Shown piece by piece: positions 55,755 to 64,000 of a DNA stretch of 64,000 nt. The DNA lies in NCBI GenBank assembly GCA_007922225.1, contig ML680053.1:2021434-2085433 (forward strand), in the 5' to 3' direction. Each line of letters opens with the position of its first letter. The first letter of the stretch is position 1. The notes under the pieces are model-generated. The model saw only the letters and a program-made list of their open reading frames with translations, was not told where the DNA came from and did no database searches. A program made the position numbers and the translations under genes. Source of the DNA: Emydura subglobosa (taxonomy: Eukaryota; Chordata; Testudines; Chelidae).

Positions 55755-55860
55755 TCGTGTTAGGGCACTGGAGTAGGACTCAAAAGACGGGAGCCTGCTA
55801 CAGATGTGCTGCATGATCTTGGGCTGATCTCTTAACAGGTCTACCTCAATTGCTCCATGA
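55755..55860 (+). repeat. MIR-like SINE fragment
   Basis: TCTCGTGTTAGGGCACTGGA, GACTCAAAAGACGGGAGCC and GATCTTGGGCTGATCTCTTA follow the 5' half of the sense SINE. Confidence 0.65.
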
Positions 55861-56566
55861 CGTCTGCCTCCGGGCTGATCCCCCAGTTGGAATGGTTCAG
55901 CCCGAGAGAGCAAATTTTTCCGAAAGCTGGGAGCAACGGAAAGCTGGGGCCCCACAAGAGGCGCGGGGCGACCTGAGCCATGCTACTCCCTTCCATGCTG
56001 AGGCAAGGATTCTATTTAGGGCCGCCCGTTCTGGCAGCGCATTTCAACTGGAATTGGGACGACCACGGGTGCTTCTGCTCACGCAAAGGCCAGGGGGCCT
56101 CAGGCATGGTGGCATCTCCCCTTCGCATGCAGGGCCAGATGACAGGCAGTTCGCCCGGCTCAGAATATGGGCACCACTCTCCACTTGAGAGAGATGCGGG
56201 CGATGGGACTGGTCTGGTGTAGAGCTCATTTAAAAGGTTAGACTCAGTGGGACTCTTCTAATGCTGCGCTAGGATGGCATTTCCATGAGAAATCCCCCCC
56301 TTGCTCCCTGTATCAGGGGGTTCAAATAAAACTGTTTTCAATCCCTCTGGGATGAGCTTCCGGATACAAGGCCTTAGCCGGAGAACACGCGTTTCATCTG
56401 CCCAGAAATAACTTCCTCAGACTTCAAACCCGAACCGTCCCAGACGAACACCGCCGTCCAGCTCTCCTGTGCCACAATCGCCGGCCTTGAGTTAACACAG
56501 GGAGGAGGGAGGGGTGCATTTAGGGGTTGGAGCCAGCACTCTTCATGCCCAGCTGTGAGTTGTTAG

Positions 56567-56625
56567 TCAGGGCTGGTCCTGCTTTGAGCAGGCCCCTTCC
56601 AACCCTCATCTTCTAGAATTCTAGG
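56567..56625 (+). mobile_element. CR1 3'-tail scrap with internal deletion
   Basis: GGTCCTGCTTTGAGCAGG joins directly to CCCCTTCCAACCCTCATCTT, missing the usual GGTTGGACTAGATGACCTCC segment. Confidence 0.75.
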
Positions 56626-56629
56626 TGAC

Positions 56630-56710
56630 ACTGACTTACTGCTTGTCCTTGGACAAATCACTTAACCCCTTATTCCCCCCCTTCTACGACGAGGCTAATA
56701 ACCCGTAGCC
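56630..56710 (+). repeat. MIR-like SINE fragment
   Basis: GTCCTTGGACAAATCACTTA ACC-type and an AGGCTAATAACCCG segment match the central SINE. Confidence 0.55.
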
Positions 56711-57599
56711 CTCGGTTAACGAACGGTGGAGAAGCTCTCTGAGAGCTGTGGGTGAAAACGCCTACATCTCCTCCTGCCATCCATGCTCGGGCTGCGGGAG
56801 CGATCAGCCATCTTCAGCACACTTGCCCACGAGGTGTTGGCTCCGCTGTGAGCTGTAGGGAGCAGACGGGGTCCCTCCAGCGGGTTTGTTCTTACTTGTC
56901 TCTTGCAACGATTGCTCTTGTGCGTGTAGCTTTCCTCTGTGCACCTCTCCTGTTTGGGGACTCTAGGGGGCTGTTGGGCGGGTTAGAAAGGAGGAATGGA
57001 CTCGGGTGTTTCCTGTATGTTGACACCTGTCCTCTACTGCATCCTATCCAGCCAGGGCTGTCAATGACCTTCCCCAGTGTCTGAGGTGTGGATGTCAACT
57101 CGTCAGCTGAAGGCCCATCTGGATGAAAGCAAGATGGTGATGGTAGGCCGGGGGCACCCACCAGAAATTGTCATGTTACATCGGCACGTTTGACTGAAGG
57201 GCCGTGCCCATCGTTTGTCATGAGACTTCACAGCCGGGGGGCACTGCACACTGCCAGCGGGTATCGCATGATTGCACGGCGGCAGCATTTTGCTGGAAAC
57301 TTGCAATACGGTTCTTTTGCACGGGGACTCGACAGTTGCTTTGCCATCTCCGAATGAGACGGCTGCAATGATCTCCAGGCAGGGCTGCCCCCATGGCTTG
57401 TGCAGAGTGCTTGTTAGACAGTGAAATGACACCCAGGCTTGGTCGGAAGCAGCCAGGATCTGGTGACCTTCAGAGTATTTTGCAAGGCCCATCGACTTGC
57501 CCAGGCATTTGAGCAGGAAGGGGCGCGCTGGGACAGGATACAGAATGAATGTGGGCCTGGTAGGATATGGTTGATTTGATCTCTCTAGCTGGTCATGTA

Positions 57600-57690
57600 C
57601 TTATGGTTTAGATTATGCTGGTACCTAGAGGTCCCAGTCAGGGATCAGAACTGCATTGTGCTAGGTGCTGTACGTGCTCATCTCTGACTT
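57600..57690 (-). repeat. SINE tail, inverted
   Basis: GGTCCCAGTCAGGGATCAGA and GCATTGTGCTAGGTGCTGTA. Confidence 0.7.
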
Positions 57691-57773
57691 ACAAGCGTTA
57701 CTGAGTGACAATATGCGAATACAACGAACAGCCGGGGGTCGGGGGTGGGGAGGGAGAAGGAGGAGCAGACTGA

Positions 57774-57905
57774 AGCTACGTCTACACTACTGCCCATGTC
57801 GGCAAAACTGACGTCACTCAGGGGTGAGAATATTCCACCCCCTGAACGACATACAGCACACCGACAGAAGCGCTCATGTGCACAGAAGAAGGTGCAGTGC
57901 ACTTT
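57774..57905 (+). mobile_element. GTCTACA-type MITE
   Basis: GCTACGTCTACACTACTGCC, TGTCGGCAAAACTGACGTCA, CTCAGGGGTGAGAATATTCC and CACCGACAGAAGCGCTC. A family I recall as common in turtles. Confidence 0.65.
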
Positions 57906-58859
57906 TTTAACGGTGTCTCAAAGGTGCCGAGGGCTTGGGAGAGGCACTTTCTCCTTGTTGCTCAGGTGAAATCCTGGCTCCCCTGAAATCAACAGGAAAA
58001 CGTCCACAGTCTTCACTGGGGCCAGGATTTCACCCTATAAATCTAAAGGGGGAAAACAACTGTTTCGTGAGCACATGCACGGTTGCAAGCAAAGCGCCCG
58101 TATCCAGCCTGGCATCAAAACAGTGAAAGAGAAGGAAATACTCCGGCTAAATTTAACTGCCTGGCCTCAGCCATGTGGCTCTAACCAGCCTGGCCCCTGG
58201 AGAATGCAGCCTGATGGGCTGGAGCAGCTGTGATGGGAACGTTCCTATGCCTGTTAATCATCCCCACAAAACGAGTTCCTCTCCGAACACCCACCCTCCC
58301 CGTCTTCCACTGAGTGACACAACGCAGGAATGCTCCCGGGGCGTCACGGGAGATCCTAGGGCAAGCGTTTGTGTATTAACTCTCTCTCCCAAGAGCTTAT
58401 GCTCTGCATCCTGCTGCACTCTCCTAAGCCTCGGTGCTTTCCTCCTGGCTCCCGTGCGCCGGGGCTCCAAGTCCACTCCCTGAAAAGCAGCGAATTTCTG
58501 GTTTCAGTCAGACCAAAGGGTTTTCTTTTACAAAGAAATAAACCGAAGATGTAGCTGAACAAGCAGCAGAAAAACGCCCCCCGCAAGGAGCAGCCTTTCA
58601 CACCTGCCAGCCCCATTCGTCTTGGCGTCGCTGCACGGGAGTCAAATTTACCCGCTTCATTTTTCTTTGTGAGCTGAGGGACTTTTGCTGATCTCCTAAG
58701 GAGCTAGGCGCCCAGGGGAGAGAATCCACCCATCTATTCACTGGAAGAGCATGTACGGGGTGGGAGACGCAAAGCTGTTGGCACTGTGTTAGCACACGTT
58801 TTTCTTGCAGAGTCCATCATCTCAGTTATCTATCTATATGGCCCGTATCACTGTAGTAT

Positions 58860-59070
58860 CAAAGAGCCTCACATTCTTTAACACATTTATTCTGACCCCA
58901 CCCCTGTGAGGCAGGGAAGTGCTGTTATCCCCATTGTACAGACGGGGAACTGAGGAATTAAGTGACTTGCCCAAGGTCATGCAGAATGCCTGTGATATAG
59001 CAGGAAATTGAACCTGGGACACCCGAGTTCCAGGCAAGCACCCTAACCACTGGGCCATCCCTTCCTGCCT
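58860..59070 (-). repeat. MIR-like SINE, inverted
   Basis: GTTATCCCCATTGTACAGAC, GACTTGCCCAAGGTCATGCA, GAACCTGGGACACCCGAGTT and CACCCTAACCACTGGGCCAT. Confidence 0.88.
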
Positions 59071-59089
59071 CTGTCAGGCCAGCCGTTGC

Positions 59090-59215
59090 ACCTTATCTTA
59101 AATCAGTCTGACTCTTCGGGGCAGGAATTGTCCTATTCTATATTCACACAGCACCTAGCACGATGCGACCCTGATCCTCTACGTGCTACTTTATTAGAAA
59201 TAAAGACTAAAAATA
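59090..59215 (+). repeat. SINE tail
   Basis: GGGGCAGGAATTGTCCTATT, CACACAGCACCTAGCACGAT and GACCCTGATCCTCTACGTGC. It faces the inverted copy just before it. Confidence 0.75.
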
Positions 59216-61043
59216 ATGCTCCCTTACCCAAAAAACCCAACCTTTCGGGCCGTTTTTATGCCTCGTCCAGACACAAAAGGGCAAATGCCCAATTTTTGCT
59301 CCCTTCCAACACTAACAGGAGCCAGCAGAGATTCTCCTTCAGCTCACTTCTAGACCAACAGAATCTGGAGACCGAAACATCTAATCCATCTCCCTACTGC
59401 GGCGGGATTGTCCCTGCACTGGAGACATCTCTTCCACGGGCTCCTTGATTAACTTTGTCATCATTAATATTGCACTGCAGCCTGGGAGAATCCAGGCCCC
59501 AGCAGAGGTGACTTAGCTGGTAATCTCCTAGGGCCCCCCCTCCTCTGTATCAGAGACAAGTTGCATTACAGATTTCTCCCAGGCCATGTGTGGATGCACC
59601 GGGGTCTGCACCTTGGCCACGTCTATCTCCTGGCAGCAACTGGCTGGTTGCTGAGCGAGTTCTTAAAGCCACTGCATTCCCCAGGGCTTTGGGTACAGCA
59701 GTTTATGAATATGAAGCTGGATAGTGATATTGACCTTAGCTCAGGGACTGGTTGTTCAGCTGTTTCACACGCTATCAGGTCACCCCCAGGTGCAGGTAGC
59801 TTTTCAAAGTCCTTTCCCTCTGGAATGAATTCAAAGATTGTTGAGGGCAGCTGATCTGGCACAAACACCCATTTCGTTCCAAGTGGTTAATGAAGATCAG
59901 CGTAACCAAGCGTCACCTAACACTGTCCAGGGTTATTTTGATGCAGATCCTGCAAGTGAAACACCTGCTTGGCTGGTGTAATCTGTCTGCATGTAGAACA
60001 CGCTGGAGCATCGGACATCAAATGCAGCACATTCCTCCAACGGGACAGGATCCCAGGGCCTCTCTGAAGAGCAGAGCTGGTAATCATCGGCCATTGTCTT
60101 ATGGGGCACATTGTCTTATGACCACTCTGAATCAGGCTTCAGGCCCAGGCGTGCTCTCGCTGCTGTGATGGATAGTCTCCTAGTCAAGGGAGCTACAGAC
60201 ACACTCATCCCGCTGGACTTCTCTGCGGCGTCCCGCCTTCACGAGCCTGCGGTGGGGAATGGTTCGGGTTGTTACTCCCAGACCAAACGGAGAGGACCAT
60301 TACGGGCCCCTCTTGCTCCCATCCCAGAGGTGTCACCAGCAGGGTCCCGCGCGGTTCGTTCCTCTTCCCCACAGCACATAACATCCACGCAGAGCCACTG
60401 GGGGAGCAGTGAGGCGTTGGCAGCACGCGGACCACGCCCAGCTCTGCACCTCCTTTCTCCCTGCTTTCTCAGTGCCTGCATGGAGGCCGAGTATCTCAAG
60501 CTAAACCCAGACAAGACTGAGAGGATGCTGGCAGGAAGGGGGATGCACAGGTCGCCGGAAGCAGGACTTCAGCGCACTGCTCTTTCCAACGACCAGTTCA
60601 GGGTCGCTGTCTTGATAGTCGAAGTCCTCCGTGGAGCTGGTCCTTGCTACCTAAGACCTCACCGTTCCCTCCAAGCCCAGGTGCTCCCACCATGGCTACG
60701 GGCCACGTTCCAACCATGCAATTCCAATGACCTCATCAGTGGTAAGTGAAAGCAGGGTTTGGCCCACTGCTTCCTACTGCAACCCAATGACCTAGATACT
60801 GACAATCCATAGTCTAGTGAGAGGACGGCCGGGCCTCTTTTGAGGGAGGTGAGACAGCAGGAGCATTTGCAAAGGGAAAGAGACCAGACAGCACCCATAC
60901 TCATCACCCTGCTTGCTGAGCCATGTCTCTGTGCAGCGCTGCCCTCTACTGGATGAATATCTGTATAAGATAAAAGCCCAGCTACTACTGACAGCTAAAG
61001 TGCTGTGTTTTTTGGCATGGGTCTTGTGTCCTAGCCTTGACGT

Positions 61044-61163
61044 AGGGTGACCAGATGTCCCGATTTTATAGGGACAGTCCTGATATTCGGGGCTTTGTCT
61101 TATATAGGCACCTATTACTCCCCGCCCCGTCTCGACTTTTCACACTTGCTATCTGGTCACCCT
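61044..61163. mobile_element. 120-bp MITE with perfect 13-bp terminal inverted repeats
   Basis: AGGGTGACCAGAT at 61044-61056 and ATCTGGTCACCCT at 61151-61163. The interior GTCCCGATTTTATAGGGAC and TATAGGCACCTATTAC are also known from a widespread short repeat. Flanks TTGACGT and TCGACGT suggest a target duplication. Confidence 0.85.
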
Positions 61164-61295
61164 CCCTCGACGTTACACGTGGGACACAGGTAGGCGTCAG
61201 GAGCGATCTCAGTATGCAGTACATGGGTTTGTGCAATTGATCCCCCCCGCGCCCCTCCCCGGCTGCGTTCCTCATGTGTCTCGACAGCACGGTAC

Positions 61296-61373
61296 CTGCA
61301 TCAGGGTGCGGAGGGATTCCACGTAGGACTGCTCTGTATCCAGCAGTGTCATGGTGACATGTTTCCGCATGTC
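61296..61373 (-). CDS. ARHGEF17: ARHGEF17 exon E2: start of DH domain
   Basis: 26 codons, phase 0 to 0. Acceptor tccctgcag, donor CAG/gtacc. It starts DMRKHVTM and continues with TLLDTEQSYVESLRTLMQ, the first conserved helix of a Dbl-homology domain, where the Glu of the TEQSYV motif contacts switch I of the GTPase in this family. It joins E3 without a split codon. A 120-bp MITE with perfect terminal repeats sits about 130 bp into the following intron (61044-61163). Confidence 0.95.
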
Positions 61374-62111
61374 CTGCAGGGAAGGAAAGAGAGAGAGTGA
61401 GAAACTGGGTCATGCCCACGGATGAGCTACACCCGGGTCACATGCATTCCGCAAGCAACCTGCAACTTGGAGGGACAGGGCCAAACCAACCCCTGGGAGC
61501 CTTTGTCGCAGGTGCGTACCCAGGAGAACTCCCTCCACATTATTCTTTTGCAGTCCCAGGCCTTGCGGTCAGAGACAGTGAGAGAGAAAAGGCCCGACTG
61601 CCAGCATGCTAGGGGCACACATAGGGTCCTGGGTCCAGTGACTCCTCCCCTCCAGGGGGAGGGGCCTTTAGCAGTGCCCGCCCACTCCCTGGCTCACAAA
61701 CAGTAGGGACACACATAGGCCAGCTCGTGTACCCAGGACGTTTGGCTTGTAGTAGGAGAGAAGGGCACCAAAAGCCACCAATTTTGGCTTCATCTGTGCA
61801 GCTCAGCCTAGGCCACTGAACCCAGAGCGACTGGCTCCTCCTTACTGACAGAAATATGGTGTTGGCACGAAGACCTAGCTGCTTCAAACAGCAGGGCTAC
61901 ACCTGGAGATACTTGGTGATGGCAAACGTCTCTTTTCCACAACCACCGTGTCACCTGGAAGCTCCCCCTTTACCTAAGAACCTATCCCGATCACTGGCCC
62001 TTTAAATGGAGAAAAGAAGCAGCTGCAGCCACAAAGGGGCCACTTGGTGGCTGACAGTTCCTGCCCTCCGCACTCCCCGATCAGCTGGTGACTATGCCTA
62101 TCGGCCCAGAT

Positions 62112-62290
62112 TAGGAGCATAAGAACTGCCGGACTGGATCAGACCCGGGGTCCCTCTAGCCAGGGGCCCACCTCTGACAGTGACTGGCATCAGCTTCAGA
62201 GGAAGAAGCCCTGCAGCAGGCAGCGAGGGGGTACCCAGCCCCAGGGAAAGCTTCCTCCTGACCCTTCACTAGCGAGAGGTTAGCTTATGA
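62112..62290 (-). mobile_element. CR1 3'-end fragment, inverted
   Basis: AGGAGCATAAGAACTGCCGG, CTGGATCAGACCCGGGGTCC and TGACCCTTCACTAGCGAGAG are the inverted tail of a CR1 subfamily related to 5523-5850. Confidence 0.75.
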
Positions 62291-62552
62291 GCTGAAGCTC
62301 TGGTTTGCTTATTGTTTTCTCCACTGCCTGATGCCTTGTGCAGTCCCGTGCACTGACGCCGTGTCAGTGTGAAAGGCTGCCATTGGTGTACATGGGGAAA
62401 CAAGGTGTGATGCCGAGGACAAACACTCATTCCCTTTCTCTAATCAACGCGGGGGCCGAGGTGAGACATAGCCTTGTACTCCAGACAGCTCACCCTATCT
62501 AGGATCAGCTGGAAAGAGAAGAGAAGAGAAAAAGGTGGCGGTGGAACTGCAG

Positions 62553-62785
62553 CCTTGTCTACATGCACATTTGCACTGCTTTAGCTGAACTGGTTTAATT
62601 GAGCCAGCGGAAAACCTTGTGGGGATAATCTGATTTTGATTTAAGAGAGACGTATATCAGTTTAGCTTAAACTTCTTCCCATTCGACTTCAGCAACAGCA
62701 AAAAAGCCTGGTTTAAACCGAAACAAGAACCTCCATACAGCCTTTGGCACCAGTTTAACTAAACTGGTTTAAAATCACATGTCCA
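62553..62785. mobile_element. MITE with GTCTACA end
   Basis: CCTTGTCTACATGCACATTT and CTGAACTGGTTTAATT at the left; AGTTTAACTAAACTGGTTTA and CACATGTCCAGG at the right, an imperfect inverted match. Confidence 0.6.
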
Positions 62786-62924
62786 GGTGAACTGCTGCAA
62801 CCCTCCATGTCTGACAGCCTCAACGCCACACCTCAATAAATAATCACAGTTAGTGCTTCACTTCAATAGCAGCCCTCCTGCTGGCATCTCAAAGCGTTTC
62901 ACAAGCATTAATTAATTCTCAGGC

Positions 62925-63163
62925 TTTGTCTACACATGGACCTGCATTGGTTTAATTAAACTGGGTTAGTTGAACCAGTGCAACTCCCTATGTGAGCACT
63001 CAGCTTTGAGTTCAAGAAGGGCTTCTTACTTTGGTTTAGCACAACCTTGTTCCTAATCGTCTTAAGCTAAACTGATGTAAGAGCATCCACAAGGGTTTGC
63101 ACTGGATTAAATTCACACCTTTTGTTAAATAAACCAGAGCAACTCCCTGTGTAGACAATCCCT
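62925..63163. mobile_element. MITE with GTCTACA/TGTAGAC ends
   Basis: GGCTTTGTCTACACATGG at the left and CCCTGTGTAGACAATCCC at the right are inverted repeats. The interior repeats GGTTTAATTAAACTGG-like words and is related to 62553-62785. Confidence 0.7.
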
Positions 63164-63164
63164 C

Positions 63165-63290
63165 CCTTGCTCCCAGGAGATAGGTATGTGTATCACCATC
63201 ATGTTAAAGTGACTCGCTCATGATCACACAGTGAGTCAGTGCAAGAGCGAAAGGAGACAGAGGAGTCTAGATTCTTTTGCTCTTAGTACT
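63165..63290 (-). repeat. MIR-like SINE fragment, inverted
   Basis: GACTCGCTCATGATCACACA followed by GTGAGTCAGTGCAAGAGCG. Confidence 0.5.
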
Positions 63291-63932
63291 AAACAATCCT
63301 TCCTCTCCTTCAAGCAAAAATCTGCTCAAATAGGTGGTTTTATAGACCAAACTTTGTACTTTGAACGGTGCTGTCAGACCCTTCCTGGTATAGTTACTCA
63401 GCCTTTCCATTTCTAGGTCGTCCCCTAAAAATGTGAATGCATCGTAACCAACCCAACTTGCTATAAAATCACAAACGGGTGCTGCAGTCAGTTATGGGAG
63501 AGAAAAGAGAACTAAGAAATCCCAACAGATATCAGACGTACTAACCAGTAAACCGCCAAGAAATCAGACCACATCTCTTTAAACACCGCCTGCTTGATAC
63601 TCTAGTGGAAGGATCAAGACCTCAAAAGCCATTTCTTCTGCGATGTGCCCCCACTCCCACCCCCTGAACACACACACACAGCCCTTAAGTTTCCCCTCTT
63701 GCAAGGTCATCTTATCTTACCTGTTTTTATCTCTTAGGGCCCAAACCTCAACACACTTCTTCAAAGTAGCAGAGGTTACAACTTTGTTATTACAGCTTTA
63801 CTAACCTCTTACTACTGCACTGTATTTGGGCGCATAGTTTCTAAACAACGCTGTTTATATTTGGGTCCCATTTAGTGCAGGACACATAGTTGACAGATAA
63901 CAGCTAATGATTAAAAATATCAATGATAATAA

Positions 63933-63936
<4 letters not shown>

Positions 63937-63965
<29 letters not shown>
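63937..63965. repeat. (AT)n microsatellite
   Basis: About fourteen uninterrupted AT units inside an A/T-rich stretch near the window end. Confidence 0.95.
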
Positions 63966-63968
<3 letters not shown>

Positions 63969-64000
63969 AAATTATCACATTCGCAGATTCCAAGACCAGA

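Larger units (their letters stand above)
51541..61295 (-). other. Intron 2 of ARHGEF17 (9.8 kb)
   Basis: Contains SINEs (51715-51790, 54190-54460, 55755-55860, 56630-56710, 57600-57690, 58860-59215), GTCTACA-type MITE pieces (52594-52680, 53018-53190, 57774-57905), CR1 tails (52890-53012, 56567-56625), a Penelope-like tail (53890-54182) and a perfect-TIR MITE (61044-61163). Open frames such as 60111-60749 have no recognisable domain. Confidence 0.8.
2118..61373 (-). other. ARHGEF17: ARHGEF17 gene body (exons E2-E18, partial gene)
   Basis: Minus-strand host gene for a Rho guanine nucleotide exchange factor that catalyses GDP/GTP exchange on RhoA-type GTPases and acts on actin and junction dynamics (family knowledge). 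Seventeen exons in order give DH, PH-like and beta-propeller segments whose residues match the ARHGEF17 family as I recall it, including IKPVQRIPRYELL in the DH core and VWVCNSDGYVGQVCLL in the propeller. Exon lengths (E2 to E18) are 78, 183, 117, 93, 177, 51, 110, 86, 119, 214, 74, 194, 251, 247, 87, 68 and 149; the sum is 2298 and every junction keeps frame. The first coding exon with the long N-terminal region and the last exons of the propeller are outside the window. ARHGEF10 and ARHGEF10L share the DH/propeller plan, but the E13 and E15 wording fits ARHGEF17 better. Confidence 0.95.
61374..64000 (-). other. Intron 1 of ARHGEF17 (partial)
   Basis: CR1 fragment (62112-62290), two MITE-like elements (62553-62785 and 62925-63163), a degraded SINE and an AT microsatellite. 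The upstream first coding exon is not reached by 64000. Confidence 0.8.

Noticed and set aside
60111..60749. 212-residue open frame on the plus strand
   Set aside because: No recognisable domain and no splice or promoter context. Treated as chance.

Overview
The window is vertebrate nuclear DNA, most probably from a turtle or a close sauropsid. Evidence for this is the heavy load of CR1 LINE fragments with ATTCTATG-type 3' ends, an intronic DIRS-like tyrosine-recombinase retrotransposon, MIR/CORE-like SINEs, many short inverted-repeat DNA transposons and a 100-base N assembly gap. The turtle assignment is inference from repeat content; no species can be named.

One host gene is recognisable and it runs through the whole window on the minus strand: ARHGEF17 (a RhoA-directed guanine nucleotide exchange factor, also called TEM4/p164-RhoGEF). 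Seventeen consecutive coding exons lie between 61373 and 2118. I number them E2 to E18, assuming one large upstream coding exon. Each has AG/GT borders, and the joined phases close: 2298 coding bases, 766 codons, no in-frame stop seen. E2-E6 encode the Dbl-homology (DH) catalytic domain, E7-E11 the PH-like module, E12 a conserved linker, and E13-E18 the start of the C-terminal WD40-like beta-propeller region, with a long acidic/serine-rich insertion in E14-E15. The long N-terminal exon, promoter and 5'UTR lie beyond 64000. The last exons and 3'UTR lie left of position 1.

Layout from left to right. 1-2117: intron holding a 5'-truncated, nearly open CR1. 2118-17209: compact 3' half of the gene (E18 to E9) with SINEs and MITEs in short introns. 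17210-25381: a large intron filled by a decayed DIRS-like element in the same orientation as the gene, itself interrupted by a non-LTR LINE and two CR1 tails. 25382-30532: E8, E7 and E6. 30533-44346: the 13.8 kb intron 5 with four CR1 pieces, hAT-like MITEs and a long foldback hairpin. 44347-45518: E5 and E4, separated by an intron with a 33-bp tandem array. 45519-61373: E3 and E2 in large introns with SINEs, a Z-DNA-type tract, a GC minisatellite beside the gap and a Penelope-like tail with a hammerhead-like core. 61374-64000: part of intron 1.

No second protein-coding host gene, tRNA/rRNA gene, CRISPR array or bacterial-type operon was found. The other open frames are short and chance-like or belong to transposons. 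The most interesting leads are the tandemly repeated branch-point-like motifs ahead of a weak acceptor at E10 (after a weak E9 donor), the nested DIRS element, the 324-bp foldback at 41409-41732, and the hammerhead-like core at 54058-54097.
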